The position numbers were made by a program, and so were the translations under genes. Below the pieces are notes generated by a model. It was not told the origin of the DNA. It ran no database searches and worked only from the letters and a program-made list of their open reading frames with translations. 16,043 nt of DNA. It comes from Neonectria sp. B-13. Its lineage: Eukaryota; Ascomycota; Sordariomycetes; Hypocreales; Nectriaceae. The DNA lies in the NCBI GenBank assembly GCA_002682825.1, contig NOKP01000098.1, positions 14,892 through 30,934 on the forward strand, read 5' to 3'. Shown in pieces: positions 1-9,600 of the stretch (within the stretch, counting starts at the first letter, position 1; every line of letters starts with the position of its first letter).

Positions 1-59
1 CTAAGGGAAATGATACGTGCAAGGGTGCCAGCCAATCAAAGAGACAGAATTCCACTTTG

Positions 60-3000
60 TCATGAAAATTGATCAGGGTGCCTTATTGAGAGGCCTCTTT
101 CAGGTGAAAGTGAATTGCGGGGAGTTACAGGGCTATGAGCCAATGGAAATGCGGAAACACCACTTTCAGCGAAAGTGAGAGAGCCCATAGGGATGTAGTG
201 TGACTCGATCCTGCTCTTCTCGCAGCGGCTCTGCAAGTCTTCCCGCAACGCCACCAGCGGCACCACCACAATCGTCACCCCGCCCTCGGGCGAGCAGTAC
301 GCCGGCAGCATAAACGACAAGCTCTTGCCTTCGCCCGTCCCGGCGATCTGGACGATCGGGCTCTCCCCTCGGATGATCGCCTGGATGACGGCCTTCTGGT
401 TGCCTCGGAAGCGTGCGTCTTCCCCCATCATCTGCCGTAGCTGCCCGTCCATGTTCACCTGCTGCAGCCGTGCAAAGCGCCGGTACCGTGCCTCCTCGCG
501 CTCGCCGTCGTATGCCTCCCGCCGCCGCTTGCTTCCTGTCACGGACGTGCCCCAGTCCTCGGCTCCGAACCCGAGCAGCCGGTGCCACCGCTGGCTGATC
601 GCCCGGAACTGGTCCTGCCGCGTGGCCGTGCTGCCCTGGAACTGCTGGAGCTCCCGCGCGTAGATCATGCCTGCTATATACGTTCCGTGCCCGGCCTGCA
701 AGTCCGCGATGTGGTCGTCGATGCCGTCTTCATCCTCGTCGCCCTCGGCGCCATCCTGCCCGAACTGCGCTTTTAGATACCGGTTGGCAATCGCAATGGC
801 AATGTGTCGCCACGAGCTGATATTCAGTTGATGATCCAACAGCCGCCGACTGTGCCGTTGAAGAATGCGCCTGACCCGGTCGGCCGTCCATTTCGGCTCC
901 TGCAACCACTCGGTAAAGCCCTCTGTTATGGGCGGTGCAGCATCTTCTTCCCCGGCCTCACCTACTTGCTCACCCTCTCGCTGACCCTCCCGCTCCCTCT
1001 GCTCCCGCTCTCGCTCCCTCCGTTCTACACCTCCTTCTTCCTCCGTCCGGCTTACAATCTCATCGGCCCACAAAAACGGGCTGCAGTGATCCGCCTGTTT
1101 CACTATGCCCTGCACCTGCTGCCAGAACGGCAACACCAACCACATATACCACAACAACAGCTCGCCCATCTCTCGTGGCAAGTACCGGTGAATCACCTTG
1201 GCATATCCGGTAGCCCGGTAGCCCTTGTGATACGATGTGACATAGCTCATCATCCTCTTGTGCGCCAGAACGTTCCGGATGCCTCCGTTGACTGTGTTGA
1301 CCACCCGGATCCCCGATACCTCCGTCGTCCGCCCTGGCAGCGTTGCCATATACATGAGCATCCACAACCTCTCCCGAAACTGCGCCAATGTGCGGCTATA
1401 CGCCCGGACGGTTCTGGCCCTGTACGGGTTTGCGTCGTCGCCGCCGCTGCTGTTGGATACCCACTCCTGTTGTCTTACCTTGGACTCCAGTATCCGCCGT
1501 AGCACCCAATCCTTGCCTTTGCCTAGCCATTCGTTCCGGTCGTCTTGTAAGAACGAGTACCCGACCCGGTCCTCGCTGTGGTCGTCTTCGAGCTTGGACC
1601 ACTCGATCCGCGGCAGCCCCTCCAACCCCTCCAACCCCTCCACCTCCACCATCGTCAGCTGCCCGAGTAAACCCCTGGCCTCCTCGACGAGCGTGTGTAG
1701 CATCTCAGATAACTGCCCTATGCCAAATTCAATCCGCCGGTATTTGATCCGGTCGCCGTCCCAATCGATGCTGCCGCTCGTCGGCGTGTTGAACCGTATA
1801 TGCCTGCCGTATGTGCGGGAATCGTAGATCCAATCCATCGGCGTTGGCTGTGCCCCTAGCTTCTTGCCAGTCCGCGTCATGAACCGCTGCACCTTGGCTC
1901 GTACAATCGTAAACAACCCGCTCGACTGGTCATATGCCTCCTCCTCGCTTATGCTCAACCTTCCCATCAACCCAGAAATCTCCTCTTCCGACTCCAAGTA
2001 CGACTGATGCACAACGAACATCCGCGCACACTTGATGACGGCGGAGTAGATGGGCGTATAATCGATCGCATCAACCCACCCTTGATCTTCCCGGATCCCC
2101 AGCACGGCCAATGCACTGAGCACAATATTGTCGTAGTGGCTTCGCTTGAGTTGGTGGTCCAAGAAGCCAATCAGCATATCCAAGCACAGTCGGTCGATCT
2201 CGGCCCCTGTCTTCACCTCGGCCGGGCTGCCTTCTACAACCACCTCAACCGCCTCTTCAAATGCATCATATCTCTCGCCTTGCTGCACTGTCAACCGAAA
2301 CGGTGGCCGGTCCTCATCCTCCCACGTCTGTGTTCGCTGCCAAATGCACATCATCTTCCGCCACACATCCTTGTAGCGCGCCCACGTATCGTCCTCGAGC
2401 CGACTGTCGAACGGCCTGTTGGGCTTGACGTCGACCTCCTTCCGCTCGACCTCGAACAATGCGGGCAACCCGACCTTCATGGGCACCGTTGTCGCCCGTG
2501 CCTGGTCCAAGACTCGGTCAAGACTGTCGCACATCCCTTGCAGTATGGCTTCGTCCCCTTGAATCGGCCCGGCAGCATTCCGTAGTCGATCTGGATCCAG
2601 CCCAGATAAGTGGTCATCCCAACCCACTCGCTTGACCCATCCGTTCGGCTCCGTCTTGTCGTTGGCGACCCGGATCGTCCCCTTCTTCCTCGCCTCAAAT
2701 CGGTTCGCCTGTGCCTGGTGAATGCGGGTGATCTTCTCGGCAAGATCCTCGGTCACTCCGCTGTTGCCAGCTTGTCCGCCTGACGGCCCACTCTCCCGCC
2801 CAACTTCGAACCACCCGCTTGCCACGCGAGACCGGAAGAACCTCTGACAACGCACGCCTATTCTCCACGGCACTATTCGCTCCTGCTTGGCTCGGCTCGC
2901 CACATTGCCGCCCTTCTTCCAATCGTTCTCCCATTGATGCTCCTTTTGGCAATGCTGTTGTATCCGCTGTCTCTGTCGACTGATATATGAGCATTGATTA

Positions 3001-3266
3001 CACCCTAATCCATCCACTTCTGGTGGTGCAAGAAATGGGATGGGCTCTGTAGTTGGCGGTGGATACTGGAATGCCTGTAACCCAGCTTGGTCTTGAATAA
3101 GTCCTGGAATTGCTTGGATGGTCTGTATAATCCTATGTCGATCCTTGGCTTTGATCTCATCATGTGATGACTTTAAATGACTATATATCTCGTGAGTTAC
3201 ACATGCAACTTGACATGACTTACACAAGATCACTGGATACTCAGATAGATGAACGAATGGCTCCAT
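60..3266 (-). CDS. OrsD-type double C2H2 / tyrosine-recombinase-like / RecQ helicase fusion, 3'-truncated
   Basis: This is a single intronless frame of 1068 aa with a genuine ATG. Residues 1-156 carry two C2H2 fingers (C15/C18/H30/H35 and C89/C92/H105/H110), followed by CQRFF and WFEV motifs, which fits the fungal OrsD (DUF3505) family. Residues about 640-870 carry a tyrosine-recombinase pattern: R646 with E649, WRH at 819-821, and GH at 859-860 with Y869 exactly nine residues after the histidine. A charged Arg/Glu linker (about 748-770) sits between the boxes. Residues 950-1015 begin a RecQ-type helicase: Gln motif near 953-957, Walker A GTGEGKS at 976-982, and motif Ia VVVPLVALRED. The DEAH box and all later motifs are missing. 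The last roughly 40 residues look like read-through, so this is a truncated gene. It would act in the nucleus on DNA. The family is confident; recombinase function is inferred. Confidence 0.85.
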   Translation of the reverse strand: MEPFVHLSEYPVILCKSCQVACVTHEIYSHLKSSHDEIKAKDRHRIIQTIQAIPGLIQDQAGLQAFQYPPPTTEPIPFLAPPEVDGLGCNQCSYISRQRQRIQQHCQKEHQWENDWKKGGNVASRAKQERIVPWRIGVRCQRFFRSRVASGWFEVGRESGPSGGQAGNSGVTEDLAEKITRIHQAQANRFEARKKGTIRVANDKTEPNGWVKRVGWDDHLSGLDPDRLRNAAGPIQGDEAILQGMCDSLDRVLDQARATTVPMKVGLPALFEVERKEVDVKPNRPFDSRLEDDTWARYKDVWRKMMCIWQRTQTWEDEDRPPFRLTVQQGERYDAFEEAVEVVVEGSPAEVKTGAEIDRLCLDMLIGFLDHQLKRSHYDNIVLSALAVLGIREDQGWVDAIDYTPIYSAVIKCARMFVVHQSYLESEEEISGLMGRLSISEEEAYDQSSGLFTIVRAKVQRFMTRTGKKLGAQPTPMDWIYDSRTYGRHIRFNTPTSGSIDWDGDRIKYRRIEFGIGQLSEMLHTLVEEARGLLGQLTMVEVEGLEGLEGLPRIEWSKLEDDHSEDRVGYSFLQDDRNEWLGKGKDWVLRRILESKVRQQEWVSNSSGGDDANPYRARTVRAYSRTLAQFRERLWMLMYMATLPGRTTEVSGIRVVNTVNGGIRNVLAHKRMMSYVTSYHKGYRATGYAKVIHRYLPREMGELLLWYMWLVLPFWQQVQGIVKQADHCSPFLWADEIVSRTEEEGGVERREREREQREREGQREGEQVGEAGEEDAAPPITEGFTEWLQEPKWTADRVRRILQRHSRRLLDHQLNISSWRHIAIAIANRYLKAQFGQDGAEGDEDEDGIDDHIADLQAGHGTYIAGMIYARELQQFQGSTATRQDQFRAISQRWHRLLGFGAEDWGTSVTGSKRRREAYDGEREEARYRRFARLQQVNMDGQLRQMMGEDARFRGNQKAVIQAIIRGESPIVQIAGTGEGKSLSFMLPAYCSPEGGVTIVVVPLVALREDLQSRCEKSRIESHYIPMGSLTFAESGVSAFPLAHSPVTPRNSLSPERGLSIRHPDQFS
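97..177. repeat. Two related short hairpins next to the truncated helicase end
   Basis: Two near-identical inverted repeats lie 64 bp apart. At 97-110, CTTTCA and TGAAAG form a 6-bp stem with a GG loop. At 161-177, CACTTTC and GAAAGTG form a 7-bp stem with an AGC loop. Both are followed by a GAAAGTGA-type sequence, so they read as diverged copies of one motif. They sit where the helicase reading frame stops resembling its family (about 180-205), so they may mark an insertion or deletion edge. They could also be chance or terminator-like structures. Confidence 0.45.
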
Positions 3267-3505
3267 GTTAGTAATCGTATAATTTGGGGTGTGTATAGTA
3301 TGTATTACTCCTTTGTGAATGGGTTCTCTTATCCTTTAAGTATTACTCTTTGTATACTTGCTTTTTATGCCCCTGATACTTTACCACAAGCGTCTGCTAA
3401 CATAAGCAACAAGCAATAACGCATTGACCCACAATCAACCTCAAGTCTCCAAATGTAAATATCTTATTTTATGGGTTTCTCACTCAACTTATGACTTACA
3501 TCACT
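3267..3505 (-). promoter_or_regulatory. AT-rich 5' flank of the 1068-aa gene
   Basis: This AT-rich stretch lies immediately upstream of the ATG at 3266 and holds no ORF. It contains two copies of GTATTACTC near 3300-3350. It is the likely promoter or leader region of the 1068-aa gene, but no defined core promoter element can be identified. Confidence 0.35.
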
Positions 3506-3704
3506 AGGCTCATCTTCCCTGATATCGCATCGAGGTTATCTTCTCGTGCATACCCCTCTTGACTATTTTAGCCTACGATAATGTCTACGCACTCTACCCT
3601 CTTGTTTTCTACGAACTCTACCCCCTGTCTTCATTAGCGTGCTTTGGTTTTGTATGGGGTTTTCTACGAACTGTACAAGAGTTCATCGCCACAGCTATGA
3701 GAGG
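3506..3704. repeat. 199-bp direct repeat, copy 1
   Basis: The first of two direct repeats that appear identical over 199 bp (period 207 bp). It starts AGGCTCATCTTCCC and ends GCTATGAGAGG. Inside are three short iterons beginning TCTACG, at about 3584, 3608 and 3663, the first two spaced 24 bp apart. The copy lies upstream of the 1068-aa gene. Too short for a typical LTR pair, and there is no interior; more likely a recent tandem duplication of an element terminus or promoter region. Confidence 0.9.
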
Positions 3705-3712
3705 TCACCTCA

Positions 3713-3911
3713 AGGCTCATCTTCCCTGATATCGCATCGAGGTTATCTTCTCGTGCATACCCCTCTTGACTATTTTAGCCTACGATAATGTCTACGCACT
3801 CTACCCTCTTGTTTTCTACGAACTCTACCCCCTGTCTTCATTAGCGTGCTTTGGTTTTGTATGGGGTTTTCTACGAACTGTACAAGAGTTCATCGCCACA
3901 GCTATGAGAGG
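3713..3911. repeat. 199-bp direct repeat, copy 2, abutting a truncated paralogue
   Basis: The second copy of the 199-bp unit, separated from copy 1 by the 8 bp TCACCTCA. I found no mismatch between the copies by eye. Its right edge at 3911 is where the 364-aa paralogue stops looking like its family. That gene's last roughly 28 codons are read out of this repeat, so the repeat edge is probably an insertion or recombination junction. Confidence 0.9.
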
Positions 3912-4919
3912 CTTCTGCCGGCAATACTCAAGTCGGCCACTGCGCAGCCAGCAGAGAATAGTATGACTGGTGTGTCGGACTGTGTCTTCGCACCGATCTA
4001 ACACGAGATCTAATGCGCCAGTGATGCACGAAATCTTTTGTTCATCCTCACGGGGACTGACAATATCTGGGTCGCCCTCATAAATGCCTGGACCCAAGGA
4101 GCAATCTGAAATGAATGGGCCACGGCAGGGCAATCGGGTCATGGCTCTTAGAATATCACGCCGAGCTCCTCTGTATGTGACCGGCCATCGTGTTCTTTCG
4201 GTCCACAAGTCTGTCGCCGCGAACGAGTCGCTACTAACAGCTTTTCCACACACACGAGGATGGTTTGTTGCATCTTGACACTTCCGCTCTCTTCTTATCA
4301 CCTCCCTCAGGTGACTTTCAGCTTCCGCGGTTAAAGTCACAGCTTCTGCTGCTGGTATGGGAGTTGGGGACAATCGGGCGACAGCTTGTACCTTCCCCCG
4401 ATCACTCGCCTTTAAGTTCACTTCAAACCATCTGCTGCCTGTCCTCGAAGGGAAGAACCGCTGGCATGGGACGTTCTGGATCCAAGGCAGTTCAGGAGAG
4501 GGTAAAGTACTTCCAATCTGGGGTCTCCCTTTGCTCCTCGGGTTTTTCCAGTTATGTTTAGAAGCGCAATGCTCCTGCATCTTCTGGATCTGGCGGACGA
4601 TAAACCCACAAGCCCGGCATTTCAATCCGTCCAGTATTGGCGCGGCAAGGTAAGGAATCGGTCCGCTAGAACGGTCCGGATACTGCAGGCTAAGCAGTTC
4701 ACTCTGACTCCGTATGACATAGGGGATCTGTTGTATCGCCTCAACTAGGTTGCGACGATCCTTGGGCGATAGGTCGCGATGTCGGCTACTTAGGTGTGTC
4801 GCGACTTCATCTGATACAGACCCAAAACCACATTTTGTACATACAAGAATGCAGTATTTCGGCAAAAAGATGTATGGTCGAATGTCATTGGTCAAACGGG
4901 CCGGAAAAGTGAGGTTCAT
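3825..4919 (-). pseudogene. Truncated paralogue of the OrsD-type C2H2 / helicase gene (N-terminal third)
   Basis: A 364-aa frame from a real ATG, paralogous to the N-terminus of the 1068-aa gene on the same strand. It has two C2H2 fingers with the same spacing (C27/C30/H42/H47 and C101/C104/H117/H122), a shared GPIPYLAAP-like segment between them, and the same CQRFF-SR-WFEV block near residues 152-167. A helical segment with DLVLDR near residues 305-312 matches the DRVLDQ of the larger copy. Family resemblance ends at about residue 335, where the frame enters the 199-bp repeat and stops 28 codons later. The recombinase and helicase parts are absent. It is probably a non-functional relic, although a short zinc-finger protein cannot be excluded. 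The sequence has diverged well beyond a recent duplicate, so this is a different subfamily member. Confidence 0.8.
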
Positions 4920-5090
4920 GTTGGAAGGAATGAACTAGCAAAATGATGTATCCTGTAGATGTGAGACTCTTGTAAGATAGATTCACTGTGGTTCAACTTT
5001 ACGCGATCTCAGTACGCGGTCTCCGTTCGCGTTCCTTACATAAAGCGCCCCATGCTAAAAGCTTCAAGTTTTGATTGGTCGAGGTGAAAT

Positions 5091-5168
5091 TCAATTCTAC
5101 CCTTGTCAAGAAAAATCAATTCTACCCCCTGTGATGTGGGGCTAAAAAATCAATTCTACTAGAATTGA
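5091..5168. promoter_or_regulatory. TCAATTCTAC iteron array with 19-bp palindrome
   Basis: Three copies of TCAATTCTAC start at 5091, 5116 and 5150. The last forms a perfect 9+1+9 palindrome, TCAATTCTA-C-TAGAATTGA, at 5150-5168. The array lies about 170-250 bp upstream of the ATG of the 364-aa paralogue and just beyond the stop of the AT-hook gene. A segment ATTCTACCCCCTGT at 5119-5132 nearly matches ACTCTACCCCCTGT at 3615-3628 in the 199-bp repeat upstream of the other paralogue. I infer a binding site for a protein encoded by the element, or element-end iterons. Confidence 0.6.
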
Positions 5169-5183
5169 TATGGTACTGGGGTA

Positions 5184-6629
5184 CTAGGATGCATCCGGGT
5201 TACCTGGTGTCAGCTGACCACGGAGTCGCGATAGAAGCCTGTGTTGCTTCGCCTTCACGCGAGCCAATGCTGCAACGTCAGAGCCTGGGACTGTCAGGGC
5301 TGCCGTCGCAGAACCTTGAGTAGCTAGGAGGTCACTGGCTCGATGCCGGATCGATCTCTTAATGTTGGAGTACGCCTGGAAAAAGCCAAACGAAAGGACA
5401 TCAGCGCCTTCGTTTTGGAAACTCATGTTGTCTTTCATAATGGCGAGTAGGTTGTTCTTAAGAAACGCCGGCGGCTCGGGCGATGAGAAGTTTCCGTAGG
5501 CCGGGTGAAAGCCCAAGGGATAGAACGTGTAGTCTCGGTAGGTAGCATACTCCTTCGCCAGGCAATTCCGATCCGCTAGAAGACAGACAGTCTTCCCTGA
5601 GTCTTGGCTAGAGGAGCTGGCAGCAGTGCAGTTGAGGTTGACTGCAAGAGCATAGGAGACACTTTCCAGGTGATCGAGGTCGTATTTTTGCTCTAGTTCA
5701 GCGCGCAGCTCGCGCAATCCTGAGCTGTAGAGTGCTTCCTGAGCCTCTGGCTGGCTTGAGGGAGTGCTTCTTTGACGGTCTGGGATGCTGTTAAACGAGG
5801 CCGATTGGTTCCCTCCGCTACCCTCGACACTTGCCTGGCCCTGTAGAAAGAGGCTAGGACTTTCGGTTCTGACGCTGCGAGTTGGTCCACTTCCGAAACT
5901 GCCAATGTTGTCATGATAGTTATGCTCCTCTTCAGAGTCATCCATCTCGCCCTCGTCGTCCTCATCATCTTCTTCGCCGCCCTCATCCTCGTCTTCGTCT
6001 GGTCGCATACGCGCCTCCCGCTCAAGAGATTGAATTTGCTCGGTTACGTCAATCTCGATGTTGGCCCCGTAGTCGTATGCATGGAACGCTGGCTGGGTTT
6101 CAGCCCAAAAGGGCTCGTGTGCGTATTGTTTGACAAAATCAACCCAGCCTTCCATAAAAATCTCCTGGAAGGCCGTCCATTTGTTATATGTGATCGTTTG
6201 TGATTGTTGTCCTCCCAGGGTCCAGGCTGGCTCGATACCCTCGCCGAGAAGCTCGCCTGTTAAAAACACCGACTTGACATAGGACGCAAGTGACTCAGCA
6301 TGGTGCTTGGCCAGAGCACTGCCACGCCGAGACGCGTCTCGATGGGGACGTCCGGTCGCCGCTGGCCGCACGGGGTGCATGACAATGAACCATATCTCCC
6401 TAGTGGCGCCAGTCGCCAGCCGAAAGGTGCGGTTGGTGAGGTGGAAGGGCATTGTGTGACCGTGCTTGGCACTATATGGCGCCTGCCAGTCAGCACGAAT
6501 CCAGGCAAAAAAAGCATAGTAAGATATGACGATGTAGTAAAGGTGGTAAAACGCAGTCTCAAATTCGGAAAATCGCGGGATATATTTGAGTATGTAGAAT
6601 GGCGAGCCGAACAGGATACAAACATGTTT
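5184..6629 (-). CDS. C-terminal part of the AT-hook gene, or separate downstream gene; unknown function
   Basis: The frame is open from just after a TGA at 6632-6630 to the stop at 5186-5184. The first ATG is at 6452, giving 422 aa. However, the roughly 59 codons upstream of it also look protein-like (aromatic-rich, with FYILKY and FYHLYYIV segments), so the ATG is probably not the natural start. Visible features in the 422-aa reading are a Glu/Asp stretch (about 151-176), a Ser/Gln/Pro-rich linker (about 180-240), and a conserved-looking C-terminal block with LLADRN, FYPLGFHPAYGNF and FFQAYSNIKRSIRHR. The frame is the same as that of the AT-hook gene upstream, so I think it is the C-terminal third of one large protein separated by two stops. 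No enzymatic motif is recognised. Confidence 0.6.
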   Translation of the reverse strand, partial: KHVCILFGSPFYILKYIPRFSEFETAFYHLYYIVISYYAFFAWIRADWQAPYSAKHGHTMPFHLTNRTFRLATGATREIWFIVMHPVRPAATGRPHRDASRRGSALAKHHAESLASYVKSVFLTGELLGEGIEPAWTLGGQQSQTITYNKWTAFQEIFMEGWVDFVKQYAHEPFWAETQPAFHAYDYGANIEIDVTEQIQSLEREARMRPDEDEDEGGEEDDEDDEGEMDDSEEEHNYHDNIGSFGSGPTRSVRTESPSLFLQGQASVEGSGGNQSASFNSIPDRQRSTPSSQPEAQEALYSSGLRELRAELEQKYDLDHLESVSYALAVNLNCTAASSSSQDSGKTVCLLADRNCLAKEYATYRDYTFYPLGFHPAYGNFSSPEPPAFLKNNLLAIMKDNMSFQNEGADVLSFGFFQAYSNIKRSIRHRASDLLATQGSATAALTVPGSDVAALARVKAKQHRLLSRLRGQLTPGNPDAS

Positions 6630-6647
6630 TCATCTTCTAGCTGGTTG

Positions 6648-9600
6648 TCAAGAGGTCGGAATAATAATCCCAAGGCAACGCTCCACCCAGATTTCGTCTT
6701 GACTACAAAAAATTCGAGCAATGAACGCAGGAGGACTGTTCATCAGCGAAAGCAGCTCCGTTCGTAGTTCCAAAAGCTCCTCCTCCGACCTCAAACTCAA
6801 TTCATTGTTCCGTGGATTGTCTCGATATCCTCTACTCCGAACAACCCATCCAAGCTTACACAGCATCCGGTTGTTTACTCCTTTGTGCTCTGGACGATAT
6901 GTAAGTACAATGTCACCAAGTAATCCGAGGCGTAAACCTACCCATTTTCTTCATCATTTCCGGAATTCTAAGAACCACACCATCATCTTTCTCCCAGGGG
7001 AACGAGCGAGGGTATAGGAACCAAAGCATTCGGGTAGCAAGAGTCACAGCTAAAATTCCTGGATCCTTCCGAGGCCCGGCTTCGAAACTGCTCTTGTCAA
7101 TTGGCAGTGCTGGCGTGACTGTGGACGATGTAAATGTCAGTACAATCATCAGAAGAAGGTCACATAAGGGGTCTCCTAGGGCCTGAACGAGACAGTCATG
7201 AGCAGTTTCGTAATGCGCCAAAACCTTCTGATTGCCATGAGCGAATAGCTGCCGCGAAGCTTCGAGTCCTTCTGTGATCATTCGTGGAATTTCGGTAAAA
7301 GGAAGGGGACACCCAAAGTCAATCATGAAGGTCTGCGCGTCCACTTCGGCAGCATCATTTTCAGCTTCATCCTGCTGTAAAAGGCTCTCGGGAAGACCAT
7401 CCATATACATATTCCCACCAAACAACCACCGCTCTTCCTTGCACAGATCCATACCATCGTCGCATAACCTCCTTTGATATAAACCGGAGATAAATGATCG
7501 AGTGGCAGCGGATCGATTGGGGTTTTTGGGCAATTTTGTGAATAAGCTGTGTTTGTTGTAATGTGGGATAATCGAGAAGTGCGGCAATGCTTGTCTCCCC
7601 AGCGAACTTTTCCAGCTTTCTGCATCAGTAAGACTCATATGGGCTGAGATAGCCATATAAAACCTTCGAGCTAGCTGTCGATAATAGCAATGATCCCAGA
7701 GCGTACGGGCGATGCCATCATCCCAACCAAAGAGACCTTGCACCCTTTCAGGGTAAGTGTTTCCTAAGCCATGCGTTCCTTTTCGCACCTGCGACAGATA
7801 AGGTGCCTCGCCGGCCAGGTGGTGAATGATGTCATAGCTCAGTCCTTCGTATCCTTCCCAGCTCGTGCTGTGTTCATCCTCGAGCCTTGCATCCAGATAT
7901 GGGTCGGTACAGGATTGCCGGATCACTTGGAGTGCAAGGTGCCGATAAACCATCTTGCGCATGCGGTCCAGGATATCTGAATGTTCACTCGGCTCACTAG
8001 TTCGCAGGTGATCCTCTAATTCTCTGGCCTTGCAATACTCTCGACTGACTGTATCAACGTCTTTCCAGTTGCGGAAGACACCCTGAAGTCCGTTAAACGT
8101 AAAGCTAGTCGATGCGACAAGACCGTCATCGAGGTGGAAGTCGGGCCAATTGAAAAGATCGGAAGGCAACCAGGCGAGACCTGTTTTACGCATGCTGCTC
8201 TCGAAATCTAAACCACGGAGAGGCTTTCCCTGTCGGTTCTTGTATGTGCCTTTGAACATCTGTGAGCGCTTTGCAACATGATGGCAGTTGACGCTGGCTT
8301 TCAAAGAACGAAGAAGGATAGTGACCATGATCATGTTTCTTTGGTGATCTTCCCAATTAGCATCGCGCCGGCTTCCTCGAGCCTGGACAAATTCGATAGC
8401 GGAGAGCCAGCGATTAAACTCCCATCGCATGAATTCGTTCACATGAGCAGTTGGCAACACCCAGAATGGGCGATGTGGACCGCGAGGGTGTGATATGGAA
8501 GGATCTACAGTTGTGAATAGTTCCCAAGAGACTCGATATTCTTCCCGAACGCCGAAGCTCGTCTCCATAGAACTGTCCAATGCGAATGCTATTCGAGACT
8601 TCATAGCTTGAAATACTTTACGAAGTCGTTTGAGTTTCGGTGCAGATTGGAGCGAGGTTGCCAGCCCGGCGTTGCGATACTGCCGAGCAGCCACGATCCA
8701 AGCGTCGAGTAATGAAGATGGACATGTCAGCCCCTCTAGGTTCGGTTCACCGAACAACCCACAATCCCGCTTTGAGGCTGTCGAAAAGAGATCCTTATTC
8801 ACGTTGTAACGTTGAGCATAAGCAATGCCTCCCTTGCGCAGGGGGTGCGATCGGCGAGTCTCCACCCTAGCGCTACCCGCTTGGCCGGTAAGATTCCAGT
8901 TGAAATGTTCCGACGATATCAGCGGCTTGTCGGCGCTACACCTCATCGAACGGACCCAGGACTCCAAACATCGACTTTTGTGCAAGATTGTGCACTTCTC
9001 TGAAGCTGCAGTATCTTCGAGACCAACATCTACCCATGTATTGGGCAAATCGGCTCTTGACCAATCCAACACTTGATGAAGGTGAGTTATAATCTTGGTA
9101 CGGCATTCTTGAAATGTTGGAGATTTTGCTTCCAGCTTGATGTTCTTCGCGCTTAGTACAATGAACATCCCGCGAAACATGGCGAGTTCGGGTTGCTCAG
9201 TGCTCTGAGTCATATGGTGCCAAATCGCCTGCAGGTATTCTTGAGGAAGGTAATGATGCATATCCATTCTGTTAGGAACCATCCCTCCGCAGGTTTCCCG
9301 TTGGCGACTGTAGGCTTTACTCTCTACATCGTCGAAGGAACGAGGATGATGTTGGATCACATCAGGTGGACAACAACGACGAATCGCGGGCAAAAGAAGT
9401 TGGTTGATCCACATCTGCCGTTCATCTTTAGTAAGGTAAGTAGTCGTTCGACAGCTGTGGGAAGTTCCAGGAAAGAAAATATATACGCCAAATTGAGGAG
9501 ATTGGCGTCCGCTGCCCAGTCGAAGGTGAGGGATAAGATGCAAAGCTGTTCCTTGGTGAAAGACATGAATGTTGCTTCCAAAATTCCTTGAAGTTGGCGG

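Noticed and set aside
804..1502. Plus-strand 232-aa frame and other plus-strand frames within 325-2585
   Set aside because: Antisense shadows of the 1068-aa gene; Pro/Leu/His-rich composition comes from the GC-rich complementary strand, with no family resemblance.
3506..3911. LTR retrotransposon (pair of LTRs)
   Set aside because: The copies are separated by only 8 bp, with no TG...CA ends, primer-binding site or internal coding region.
5882..6203. Plus-strand frames with a hydrophobic stretch
   Set aside because: Antisense of the Glu/Asp-rich segment, which produces artificial Leu/Val/Ile runs.
6260..6721. Minus-strand 153-aa frame
   Set aside because: Overlaps the AT-hook gene and its downstream part in another frame; composition is Ser/Thr/Phe-rich and the neighbouring frame looks far more protein-like.
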